DNA from: Macrophomina tecta
Lineage: Eukaryota; Ascomycota; Dothideomycetes; Botryosphaeriales; Botryosphaeriaceae
NCBI GenBank assembly: GCA_024180945.1
Contig: JAKSGN010000037.1
Location: forward strand, 1 to 62,500
DNA length: 62,500 nucleotides
Direction of reading: 5' to 3'
This document shows, piece by piece, positions 1 through 8,494 of this stretch. The position numbers and the translations under genes are program-made. The notes beneath the pieces were generated by a model. That model saw only the letters and a list, made by a program, of their open reading frames with translations. It ran no database searches and had not been told where the DNA came from. Numbering within the stretch: position 1 is the stretch's first letter; every line of letters starts with the position of its first letter.

Positions 1-1090
1 TGAATTTGTACGCCGGGCTGTCCCAATCGTGCTGCCGCTGCGTCCGCATAAAAAACATCAACACCTGCTCCCACGACCGGGCACGGTCCTTGATCGATTC
101 CTCGTCCATATACGGCTGCAACGGCTGATATCGGGTCTGATGCTTCTCCGTCCTGATCGCCTGCATCCGCATCGACACGCCCGCCCGCTTCGCCACGCTC
201 TCCTGACTAATGCGGGCAACGTCCTCCATCGCCTGCCACACGGCCGTCTCGATCGGCTCGTTCGGATCGTCTTTTTCCTTATCGGCGGGCTTCCATCGTC
301 TGTTCTTCTTTTCGTCCTCCTCGCCGCCCGGCTTGACGATGCACCGCGACAAATCCTCGCGGTTCTTGCCGGCCAAATACTTCTGCCACTGCGTCCGCTC
401 CAACCACGGGTTCGCCTGATCCCTCTCGGCGTCCTGAACGACGGCGGCTGCCTCCTTCTCGGCCTGCTCGAACCGGGCCTGCATCTGCTGCCACGCCCGC
501 GTCCACGTGTCCCTGCTACTATCGTTGCTGCCGCCGTTGCCGTCTTCGCGCGTTCCATTCTCTTCCTCTGCCGGTTGCTGCACCTCGAAATACTGCGATC
601 CGTGCCGGCTCGTGAAAAATCGCTGACAATGCACCCGCCTCACTGCTTCCTGAAACCGCCTCTCGACCCGCTCGCCCTTGCTCTTGCCCGACCCGCCCTT
701 TCGGCTGCCGGCCGACCACTGATGCTCGATGCGCCAATGCTTCTTCATCGTCATTCTGTCCCGGCAAATATACCGGCACCCGTCGGGCTGTAACTCGCAC
801 ATTAACCCGTCCTGATGCAACGGCAACTCCGGGATCGGCCTGTCGATGCCTGCGGGCGCCTGAAATTCTCCGGGGGACCTGATTAATCCGGCAAACGCCA
901 CGACCTCCTCCGCGATCGCCTCTGCGTTCTTTCCGCTGATGCCGTGATGTCTGCCCTGCAAATGCCCTGCCACCTGATCCGGCCACACCGCGTGCCGGCA
1001 CTCCTTGCACACGACGACTCCAAATTCTCCTAACCCTAAATGATGAAAATACTCCGCTGTTTCGGCCATGTTGACTTGCGCTTGCTGCAT
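1..1090 (-). CDS. telomere-linked helicase (TLH-type), tandem copy 1, N-terminal part only
   Basis: The gene starts at the ATG on the minus strand at 1088-1090 and runs off the left edge of the window, so only about 363 residues are present. Over its whole length it matches the first part of the copy at 1520-5500 with an offset of 4410 bp. It therefore has the same N-terminal cysteine/histidine fingers (C28-x2-C31, H43, H48 and a second C/H cluster near residue 99). A second in-frame Met lies at residue 8. No RIP-like change is seen in the coding part. The helicase half lies outside the window, so whether this copy is complete cannot be judged. Gene type follows from the second copy. Confidence 0.8.
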   Translation of the reverse strand, partial: MQQAQVNMAETAEYFHHLGLGEFGVVVCKECRHAVWPDQVAGHLQGRHHGISGKNAEAIAEEVVAFAGLIRSPGEFQAPAGIDRPIPELPLHQDGLMCELQPDGCRYICRDRMTMKKHWRIEHQWSAGSRKGGSGKSKGERVERRFQEAVRRVHCQRFFTSRHGSQYFEVQQPAEEENGTREDGNGGSNDSSRDTWTRAWQQMQARFEQAEKEAAAVVQDAERDQANPWLERTQWQKYLAGKNREDLSRCIVKPGGEEDEKKNRRWKPADKEKDDPNEPIETAVWQAMEDVARISQESVAKRAGVSMRMQAIRTEKHQTRYQPLQPYMDEESIKDRARSWEQVLMFFMRTQRQHDWDSPAYKF

Positions 1091-1458
1091 GCTCGTTATT
1101 TCGCTGCTATCTGCTTATTCTTTCGCTGCGTTGATGCGGGAAACCACCCTTTGCTATCGAACTAACTACTTTAACCCTTGCTCTTAACTCTCTGACTCGG
1201 CGCCTGCTGCACGTTCGCGCGCTGCGTGCCTACCCGGCGAATGCGCGCTCTTTAACCACTACCGCGCTCGGGCCGCTCTTACCCCATCAACCTTACCCTA
1301 ACTTACCCCAACTGCCAAATTACGCTCGAACACGCGATCGGGCGGGCATGTCATACGCAAAAATTCTTATCGCCTAACCGCGCTCTGCAACATATCTTAA
1401 TTTAACGCGAATCCGACATCTTTTTTCTGAATCGACCGTACTCAATCGACCGTACTCG
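1091..1458 (-). promoter_or_regulatory. 5' flank of TLH copy 1
   Basis: About 370 bp of non-coding DNA upstream of the copy 1 start. It contains degenerate telomere-like words (ccttaccctaacttacccc near 1291-1310). Close to the telomere repeat it has two direct copies of a 14-bp word (aatcgaccgtactc, about 1431-1458) that resembles the start of the 47-bp repeat next door. The same flank occurs upstream of copy 2 with two differences in about 400 bp. A promoter is expected here, but I see no clear TATA element. Confidence 0.5.
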
Positions 1459-1476
1459 TAACCCTAACCCTAAACC
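1459..1476. repeat. interstitial telomere repeat
   Basis: Just over two and a half CCCTAA-type units (taaccctaaccctaaacc). On the + strand this is the orientation of a left chromosome end. It sits between the 5' flank of TLH copy 1 and the 47-bp hairpin repeat. The same block recurs at 5869-5886. Confidence 0.85.
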
Positions 1477-1489
1477 TTAATTTTGTATG

Positions 1490-1536
1490 GGACCTGAATC
1501 GACCCTTATAACGGTCGATTCACTCCTTTCGGTTTG
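1490..1536. repeat. 47-bp hairpin repeat, single copy at the TLH junction
   Basis: One unit, starting ggacctgaatcgaccc and ending cctttcggtttg, identical to the four tandem units at 5900-6087. It holds a 10-bp inverted repeat (tgaatcgacc / ggtcgattca) around an 8-nt centre. TLH copy 2 is joined directly to it at 1536/1537, and the unit supplies the last codons and the stop of that truncated gene. Confidence 0.9.
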
Positions 1537-4500
1537 GCATCATGCTACGCGGCTCGCCCGCGTGCACGATCAACCTGATGCCCGGTATATCGATCCCCAT
1601 CCCCAACGCGCTCGTCGCCACTACCACCCGTTCTCTACCCACTCGGAAATCCTCCAACACCTCGTCCTTTCGCCGCTCGCTCATGTCTGCCCGGAATTCC
1701 TCGCACGCGAACCGGCCTGCTTTCGCCAACCGCTCCACCTCCCCCCGCGTCTTGCAATAAACTACTACTTTCCCCTCCGCCGACGCCCTCAACTCCCGAT
1801 CCACTAACTCCGCTACCAAATCCTCCTGCTCCTTCCTACTACTCTCCTTCCTGCCAACCACCCGATACCGCACGTTCTTCCGCACCGTCGACCCCCTAAA
1901 CATCTTTACCTCGTCCGCCCTCCATCCCATCCTTTTATACAACCTGCTCTCCTCCGCCGCCGGCAATGTCGCCGTTAATAATATCATCTGCGTCTCTACT
2001 CCCGCCAACTTGCCCAACTGCTGCAAATGCTTCCGAAAATCCACCCTATCGTTCAACACGACGTGACATTCGTCCACCACGATACGGTCCAACTGCCTCG
2101 TCCGCCTGATGCGCTTTAAAAACGTCCCGAACTCCTCGCCCACCGCCGCCTCCGGCGTCACCAACACGATCGACTCCGCATCCGCCTGCCGCCTGCCGCC
2201 CCATACCGCGCACCGCACCCCCGCCTCATCGCACCGCCGCTTCATATCCTTCCGCAACGACTTCAACGGCACCACTACTACTGTCGTGCCACCGGGTTCT
2301 GCCCACGCCGGCAATGTGAATAACACGCTCTTGCCCGCCCCCGTCGGCATCACTGCCACCACGGGGCTGTGCCCTGCCTTGATCGCATCCAATGCCGGCT
2401 CCTGCACGCTGCGGAAAACCGCCTCCTTACCCACCAACTGCCGCAACTGTTCCTCGGCATTCATCTTGTTTAACCGGATCCAACGATCCAACCGCTCCTC
2501 TTCCGCCTCCTCCTCGAACGGGCACCGCTTGCGCTTTTTGCTCGTCGCCTTGCTATCCGCCGCCTCGTTCCGCTCGTCTGCCTGACCCGTCGGTTCGAAT
2601 CCTAAAAATCGGTGCCAATCGACGCTGCACGCCCGGAACTGCTGCCTTCGTTCTGCCACCCACCCCAACTGCTCCATGATTCCCCTCGCATATACGATTC
2701 CCGCCACGTGCGACGTGTGCCCTGCCTGCGCGTCCGCGATCGCCGCCGCCATGCCGTCCTCATCCTGCCGCTGCTCGCTATCGTCTCCCTCTCCATCGTC
2801 CTGCCTGAACGCCGTCGGCCCGCGGATCCACTGCCTGCTGATTGCTATCGCGATATCACGATACGCCCGCACCGTGACTTCATGCCCTAACCCCGCTGCT
2901 GTCTCCCGCTTAATCGCCTGTCTCATCCGCTCCGTCGTCCACTTCTTGCCCCCGGGCTCGGCTGCCCATAAATGCGCGGACAACGGCGGCGACTGCTCCT
3001 GCTCCTGCTGCTGTTGCTCCTGCTGCTGCTCCTGCTGTTGCTCCTGCTGTTGCTCCTGCTGCTGCCCCTGCCGCTGCCCCTGCTGCTGCTTGCCTCGTAT
3101 CAACACCTCAATTCTCTGCTGAAACGGCAAAACCAACCACAAATACCACACCAACAACTCGCCCACCTCGCGCGGTAAATACCGGTGAATGATCTTGACA
3201 TCTCCCTGCAACGCGTACCCCTTGTGATACCGCGTAACAAACACGACCATCCCGTCTTCGATGAAAATATGCCGGTGCCCCGCCTCCGCCGTGTTGCTGT
3301 GCCTGATGCTTAATATCTCCGGCCCTCTCGCCGGCTGCCCGCCCGTTATGTGCATCAACACCAATAACTTTTCCTTAAACGCCGCAACCCGGCTCATCCA
3401 ATCCGATACCGCCTCGCGGCTCAACCCCGACGCCGTCCCCTGCCGGGTGAACCGCTTTCTGACCGCGCCGTTCTGCATAATCTGCTCGAACAACCACGAC
3501 CTCCCGTCCACGGGGAATCTGTTGCGCTGATCCTGCAAAAAATTCCACCCTCGACGGCCGTTTGTCGGGTCGTCATGCATCGAATGCCACGGCACCGCGG
3601 GCACCTCCCGCCGGCTTTTGCAAAACAACAAATCCTCGACCAACACCTGCGCCGTCGTCTGCGCCAAACCGTGTACCATCCCGCGGAACTGCGCCATGCT
3701 GAACGATATGTTCTTGTACTCCAACACATCTCTATCCCTCCACCCGACGTGCCCTTTCGCCGTTGTGTTGAAATGAATCTTCATACCATACGCCCGCAAA
3801 TCCAAAAACCACTGCATCGGGCTGTCGCTGCCGCGGACCATGAAATCGTCCATCATCTTGTTCACCCACTGCAACCCGCTCCTGCCGGGGCGCCTGCTGC
3901 TCTCGCCGCTTCTACTGCTTCCCCCGCTTTCGTATCCACTATCTTCGAAATCACACGGCCTCGCGCTCGCGCTAAAATGCTCGTTCTCCTCCGCCGGCGT
4001 TGCTACCTCGAATGCCTTCTGAATGACCATGAAATGCGCCACCTTGATCAACGCCGATAAAATCGACCCGTATGTCTCCGGGCCTCTCCAACTGTTGTCC
4101 GTCGGGTCGACTCCTAACACGGCGGCGGCGCATACCAACGCACTCTCGTACTCGCGCTCGACGAATCGTTGATTCAACAACTCGATGCAAAAATCTAAAC
4201 ATGCCCGTTGAATCGGGGTTAATTTTTGCCACTTCTCTTCGTCCTTCTCGTTTGTCTCGCTTTCTTCCTCGTCGCCTTCCCCTTCTCCCTCCTCTTCTGC
4301 TTCCTCGTTATCTTCGTTTTCTTTGTTACTTTCTTCCCCATCTTCGCCTCCTTCTACCTCCCGCTCTGCCTCTTCGACCAATCTGACGAATGCTTCGAAC
4401 TGACTGCGGGTGAATTTGTACGCCGGGCTGTCCCAATCGTGCTGCCGCTGCGTCCGCATAAAAAACATCAACACCTGCTCCCACGACCGGGCACGGTCCT

Positions 4501-5500
4501 TGATCGATTCCTCGTCCATATACGGCTGCAACGGCTGATATCGGGTCTGATGCTTCTCCGTCCTGATCGCCTGCATCCGCATCGACACGCCCGCCCGCTT
4601 CGCCACGCTCTCCTGACTAATGCGGGCAACGTCCTCCATCGCCTGCCACACGGCCGTCTCGATCGGCTCGTTCGGATCGTCTTTTTCCTTATCGGCGGGC
4701 TTCCATCGTCTGTTCTTCTTTTCGTCCTCCTCGCCGCCCGGCTTGACGATGCACCGCGACAAATCCTCGCGGTTCTTGCCGGCCAAATACTTCTGCCACT
4801 GCGTCCGCTCCAACCACGGGTTCGCCTGATCCCTCTCGGCGTCCTGAACGACGGCGGCTGCCTCCTTCTCGGCCTGCTCGAACCGGGCCTGCATCTGCTG
4901 CCACGCCCGCGTCCACGTGTCCCTGCTACTATCGTTGCTGCCGCCGTTGCCGTCTTCGCGCGTTCCATTCTCTTCCTCTGCCGGTTGCTGCACCTCGAAA
5001 TACTGCGATCCGTGCCGGCTCGTGAAAAATCGCTGACAATGCACCCGCCTCACTGCTTCCTGAAACCGCCTCTCGACCCGCTCGCCCTTGCTCTTGCCCG
5101 ACCCGCCCTTTCGGCTGCCGGCCGACCACTGATGCTCGATGCGCCAATGCTTCTTCATCGTCATTCTGTCCCGGCAAATATACCGGCACCCGTCGGGCTG
5201 TAACTCGCACATTAACCCGTCCTGATGCAACGGCAACTCCGGGATCGGCCTGTCGATGCCTGCGGGCGCCTGAAATTCTCCGGGGGACCTGATTAATCCG
5301 GCAAACGCCACGACCTCCTCCGCGATCGCCTCTGCGTTCTTTCCGCTGATGCCGTGATGTCTGCCCTGCAAATGCCCTGCCACCTGATCCGGCCACACCG
5401 CGTGCCGGCACTCCTTGCACACGACGACTCCAAATTCTCCTAACCCTAAATGATGAAAATACTCCGCTGTTTCGGCCATGTTGACTTGCGCTTGCTGCAT
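1520..5500 (-). CDS. TLH-type RecQ helicase with upstream tyrosine-recombinase-like region, 3'-truncated
   Basis: Open frame of 1326 residues with ATG at 5498-5500. Order seen: C2H2-like fingers (residues 28-48 and about 99-126); an acidic low-complexity tract (about 370-425); a region resembling a tyrosine-recombinase catalytic domain (PARGPEIL near 724, AYRDIAIAISR near 880, GHTSHVAGIVYAR near 925-938), interrupted by a Gln-rich run encoded by CTG/CTC repeats at about 2995-3090; then a superfamily 2 helicase with motif I MPTGAGKS (about 1052), DECH (about 1143), LTATLP (about 1175) and ATSALGMGIDIPG (about 1300). RecQ/TLH proteins next carry motif VI (QESGRAGRD-like). Here the frame stops after GEPRSMM, and the final residues come from the 47-bp repeat. 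ATP hydrolysis is therefore probably lost. The domain calls rest on motifs; the recombinase reading is inference. Confidence 0.85.
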   Translation of the reverse strand: MQQAQVNMAETAEYFHHLGLGEFGVVVCKECRHAVWPDQVAGHLQGRHHGISGKNAEAIAEEVVAFAGLIRSPGEFQAPAGIDRPIPELPLHQDGLMCELQPDGCRYICRDRMTMKKHWRIEHQWSAGSRKGGSGKSKGERVERRFQEAVRRVHCQRFFTSRHGSQYFEVQQPAEEENGTREDGNGGSNDSSRDTWTRAWQQMQARFEQAEKEAAAVVQDAERDQANPWLERTQWQKYLAGKNREDLSRCIVKPGGEEDEKKNRRWKPADKEKDDPNEPIETAVWQAMEDVARISQESVAKRAGVSMRMQAIRTEKHQTRYQPLQPYMDEESIKDRARSWEQVLMFFMRTQRQHDWDSPAYKFTRSQFEAFVRLVEEAEREVEGGEDGEESNKENEDNEEAEEEGEGEGDEEESETNEKDEEKWQKLTPIQRACLDFCIELLNQRFVEREYESALVCAAAVLGVDPTDNSWRGPETYGSILSALIKVAHFMVIQKAFEVATPAEENEHFSASARPCDFEDSGYESGGSSRSGESSRRPGRSGLQWVNKMMDDFMVRGSDSPMQWFLDLRAYGMKIHFNTTAKGHVGWRDRDVLEYKNISFSMAQFRGMVHGLAQTTAQVLVEDLLFCKSRREVPAVPWHSMHDDPTNGRRGWNFLQDQRNRFPVDGRSWLFEQIMQNGAVRKRFTRQGTASGLSREAVSDWMSRVAAFKEKLLVLMHITGGQPARGPEILSIRHSNTAEAGHRHIFIEDGMVVFVTRYHKGYALQGDVKIIHRYLPREVGELLVWYLWLVLPFQQRIEVLIRGKQQQGQRQGQQQEQQQEQQQEQQQEQQQQEQEQSPPLSAHLWAAEPGGKKWTTERMRQAIKRETAAGLGHEVTVRAYRDIAIAISRQWIRGPTAFRQDDGEGDDSEQRQDEDGMAAAIADAQAGHTSHVAGIVYARGIMEQLGWVAERRQQFRACSVDWHRFLGFEPTGQADERNEAADSKATSKKRKRCPFEEEAEEERLDRWIRLNKMNAEEQLRQLVGKEAVFRSVQEPALDAIKAGHSPVVAVMPTGAGKSVLFTLPAWAEPGGTTVVVVPLKSLRKDMKRRCDEAGVRCAVWGGRRQADAESIVLVTPEAAVGEEFGTFLKRIRRTRQLDRIVVDECHVVLNDRVDFRKHLQQLGKLAGVETQMILLTATLPAAEESRLYKRMGWRADEVKMFRGSTVRKNVRYRVVGRKESSRKEQEDLVAELVDRELRASAEGKVVVYCKTRGEVERLAKAGRFACEEFRADMSERRKDEVLEDFRVGRERVVVATSALGMGIDIPGIRLIVHAGEPRSMMPNRKE

Positions 5501-5868
5501 GCTCGTTATTTCGCTGCTATCTGCTTATTCTTTCGCTGCGTTGATGCAGGAAACCACCCTTTGCTATCGAACTAACTACTTTAACCCTTGCTCTTAACTC
5601 TCTGACTCGGCGCCTGCTGCACGTTCGCGCGCTGCGTGCCTACCCGGCGAATGCGCGCTCTTTAACCACTACCGCGCTCGGGCCGCTCTTACCCCATCAA
5701 CCTTACCCTAACTTACCCCAACTGCCAAATTACGCTCGAACACGCGATCGGGCGGGCATGTCATACGCAAAAATTCTTATCGCCTAACCGCGCTCTGCAA
5801 CATATCTTAATTTAACGCGAATCCAACATCTTTTTTCTGAATCGACCGTACTCAATCGACCGTACTCG
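5501..5868 (-). promoter_or_regulatory. 5' flank of TLH copy 2
   Basis: Non-coding upstream region of the second TLH gene, the duplicate of 1091-1458. It has the same telomere-like words near 5701-5720 and the paired aatcgaccgtactc words near 5841-5868. No other gene is seen. Confidence 0.5.
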
Positions 5869-5886
5869 TAACCCTAACCCTAAACC
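5869..5886. repeat. interstitial telomere repeat, second copy
   Basis: Same short CCCTAA block as at 1459-1476, placed between the TLH copy 2 flank and the four 47-bp repeats. Its orientation again fits a left chromosome end. Confidence 0.85.
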
Positions 5887-5899
5887 TTAATTTTGTATG

Positions 5900-6087
5900 G
5901 GACCTGAATCGACCCTTATAACGGTCGATTCACTCCTTTCGGTTTGGGACCTGAATCGACCCTTATAACGGTCGATTCACTCCTTTCGGTTTGGGACCTG
6001 AATCGACCCTTATAACGGTCGATTCACTCCTTTCGGTTTGGGACCTGAATCGACCCTTATAACGGTCGATTCACTCCTTTCGGTTTG
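5900..6087. repeat. four tandem 47-bp hairpin repeats
   Basis: Exact head-to-tail units at 5900-5946, 5947-5993, 5994-6040 and 6041-6087. Each can fold into a 10-bp-stem hairpin. The array ends abruptly at 6087/6088, inside the second exon of the antisense gene of a RIPed gypsy element. It therefore marks the border between telomere-associated DNA and the transposon field. Confidence 0.95.
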
Positions 6088-6535
6088 AGCGGCCCGACGC
6101 TCGAGTAGCGTACGCTATTTCTTCGCCCGGGATAACCTATTTACGACCTTCTGCAACTGGTCCTCGAGGGAAGACTGCTCGGCTCAAGCCTCGTCTAAAG
6201 TACGGCGAAGGCGCTCAACTAAAAAGAAGAGTCAGCGAATAGAAATAAGAAAGGAGCTAAAATCTATAGTTAGAATTCTCTAAGCTACTAGCGTTATACC
6301 CGGTACGACTACTCCTCGCATATTTACTATAGCGCGAAAAACCTAAGGCTATCTTATAGACTACCTCCGGCGCACCTTTCTCGCGCTGGGCATTCAATAA
6401 TAAACATTAGGAATAGGGGACCGGCATCGCCACTTCTAATAAATTAATCTTAGCTCTAAGAGACTTACGTTTAGCCGCCTAGTCCGGGCGAGAGCGAGCT
6501 TTAACTGCGCTAGAGGAAGTACGTTTGGGCGGTAT
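6088..6535 (-). pseudogene. truncated antisense gene of a Gyp-B-like element (+ oriented)
   Basis: Read on the minus strand, this is the counterpart of the spliced antisense gene of Gyp-B (52772-53518). The start codon was at 6533-6535 (now ATA), followed by a proline-lysine start, the cysteine cluster region, the intron and the first part of the coiled-coil exon (TTGAGCGCCTTCGCCG). It breaks at 6088 against the 47-bp repeat array, so the rest of exon 2 and all of pol are missing. RIP here is moderate: several CA/TG sites survive. Confidence 0.75.
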
Positions 6536-6599
6536 AGTAGGACTTATAGGAGAAGGAAGAAAAAACGTAGAGAACCCGAGATATAGATAAAACGGATAA

Positions 6600-6634
6600 A
6601 TCTTCGGGCCGAAGATCCTTAAGGGGGGGGATAG
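6600..6634 (+). promoter_or_regulatory. palindrome plus polypurine tract of the gypsy remnant
   Basis: The 17-bp palindrome atcttcgggccgaagat (6600-6616) is followed by a purine run with eight G and atag, directly before the LTR start at 6635. This is the sense-strand view of the palindrome and polypurine tract seen in Gyp-A and Gyp-B. It shows that this remnant ran left to right. Confidence 0.8.
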
Positions 6635-8494
6635 TGTTACGAACCCTAGAAGATAAGGGCTTTATAATTCTACGGGTAGGAGGCCCGCACGGGAAAAGGT
6701 ACCGTAGGGACTAAGAACCCTTACGGGTAGTAGAGCCGCACGGCCGGAACGCCCGCATGGGAAAAACAGCCTTAAGGGAAGACGGCGCGTACGGCCCCGA
6801 GCTAGGTAGTAATAGAAGCCCGCACGGGAACGACGCCCGCGTAGTATAGCGACTACCCGGAAGAATAGCAGGACCGAGTTCCCGTAGGAGAAAGACGCCT
6901 ATAGGGTAAGAATACGAATCTAGAAAACCGACTTCGGACACGGGGGACGAATAAGAGAATGTTGAATATATCGTCCGCTTATTAGAATAGAAGTTGGCAA
7001 CAAACACACCTCTCGAAAACCCGATCTCGACCACCACTTCGAAATGCACCTCAAGACCGGTGCCATTCGATTCCTGCTGATCCCTTTAGCCTATAGCTCG
7101 ACAGCTGGCTTCAGGGAGGCCTGCGTTGGCGCGCAGTAAGAGGAAGAAAATGGCACCGGTAAGAATCTCTCTCACCGACCCTATAACAAGAATAACTCTA
7201 CGAATTCTACGCGAAACCCCACCAAATAATAGAGAGGGATAAAGGATGCCTAGGCGCAGAACTGTATGAATTTGCAGCGTAGTAAGCCTACTCGTTGCCG
7301 TGTTATTCTTCAGTAACCGCAAAGGCATCACTTCCCCTTTTCTTCTTTGGTGTGGGCGAAAATTTGCACGTCCGTGCACATAACCGAAACCACTCCTCCG
7401 ACTCCAACCCTCCCGACTCAGGATTAAAGTCCTGTGACTAAATCCGTACTCGTACTTCTCTCGGCAACCAAGAAACCAATAACTACCACACCCCCCCTCG
7501 ACCACACCCCCTTGACCTTAAGGAAGTCTAAAAGAGCTAGGATGCTAGGAATTTATAAGAGGAAAGGGAAGGAGATCCCTATTTAGGACTATCTCTCTAT
7601 AGTCTATTTAAGATTCCTCTCTCTCTAAGGCCTTCCGGAAACACCTATCTAAGGTGTATAAATATATAGACCGGACTACCGGAACCCCCTCTAGGACGAC
7701 GAAGGCCTAAAGAGTTAGTAATACTTAGAAAAGACTAGAAAAGAGGTAGAACTTACTAGGTCTCTTTTTTTTTTCTACTTTCCTCTATTACTTCTCTATA
7801 TTCTTACTTTCTTTATGACTTTCTTAACACCTTACTAGGGTGTATAAATATATGGAACCTCTCTCTCCTTTTCTCTTTTACTAAGGTTTTCCTTCCTTTT
7901 TGTGGAGGTTTTTACTTAGTTTAAAAGTACTTTCTTTTAGAGGCCTGCCTCTCTTTTGGCTTTTAAGCCTACTATTACTTGTGCTCTCCTAGCATGCTTC
8001 TTTTATGAGGAGCCTCCCGAAAACATGTTACTAGAAACGGCCCTTAAAGCCCGTCTTTAATAGTCTCTGACTCTAGAAGGACGTTAAACTAAAAAAACAA
8101 ACAAACAAACAAACATAGAAGTTGGGTTTCGGAAAACAGGCCTTAGCGCCTAAGTTACGTAGAACTTACTTAGATTATAGTAATCTAAGACGCCCGATCT
8201 AATACCATCAATCCAGCTGCTTTAATCTAGCCGAATCGATCTAGATTATTATAACTTTTCTATAGTATATAGGCATACTTATTAGATAGTACTTTGACCC
8301 TCGTGGTTAACTTAAGATTTTAATATAGACTTATTGGAGGTAATAAGCCTGACGCGCACCGCGTACTAACCTATTACGTGACCGCTATTTATCGTTCTAA
8401 TTCTTTATCCTTCTCTTGTTCTTTAAGGTAAACCTTATCGCTACCTAACCCTACTAGGTGACTCCGAAGCCTAGTAGAAGAGGCCGCCGTTACA
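6635..8494 (+). mobile_element. 3' LTR of a Gyp-B-like element, interrupted by a retroposon
   Basis: It begins tgttacgaaccc and ends ggccgccgttaca, the termini of the Gyp-B LTR read from the other strand. Without the inserted 1117-bp retroposon and its duplicated 11-bp target the LTR is 732 bp; the intact Gyp-B LTR is 772 bp. RIP is moderate. It sits next to the polypurine tract at 6617-6634, so it is the 3' LTR of a + oriented provirus whose 5' part is lost. No 5-bp target duplication can be tested, because the other end is missing. Confidence 0.85.
6998..8114 (+). mobile_element. non-LTR retroposon (LINE-derived or SINE-like) with CAAA tail
   Basis: An insertion inside the LTR, flanked by the exact 11-bp duplication atagaagttgg (6987-6997 and 8115-8125). 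The right end is a run of A followed by four or five CAAA units, the tail type left by target-primed reverse transcription. No long open frame is seen on the + strand, so it is non-autonomous or internally deleted. About the first 515 bp keep normal CA/TG content; the rest is only partly RIPed. Two similar blocks of about 30 bp (around 7641-7674 and 7825-7854) share ggtgtataaatatat. I cannot name the family. Confidence 0.75.

Larger units (their letters stand above)
4411..5947. repeat. tandem duplication of 1-1537 (TLH 5' end plus flank)
   Basis: The stretch matches positions 1-1537 base for base at an offset of 4410, apart from two differences seen: gatgcggga versus gatgcagga (near 1138/5548) and atccgaca versus atccaaca (near 1414/5824). 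Both are CG to CA changes. The match ends after the first 47-bp repeat. The copies must be recent or kept alike by exchange. Neither shows RIP, although the repeat exceeds the few-hundred-base length normally sensed by RIP. Confidence 0.95.

Noticed and set aside
29..793. Long + strand frame of 254 codons, repeated at 4226-5203
   Set aside because: It lies opposite the TLH coding strand in GC-rich DNA and has the Arg/Pro/Leu-rich make-up of a shadow frame. The minus strand carries the recognisable motifs.
1024..1044. Telomere-like ctaaccctaaat inside the TLH coding start (also at 5434)
   Set aside because: A single unit inside the reading frame. It may be chance, unlike the blocks at 1459 and 5869.
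2972..3178. Poly-leucine + strand frame
   Set aside because: It is the complement of the Gln-rich CTG/CTC repeat inside the TLH gene, with no independent support.
7086..7505. 139-codon minus-strand frame inside the retroposon
   Set aside because: It has no recognisable motif and runs against the orientation shown by the CAAA tail. Probably chance in the un-RIPed half.
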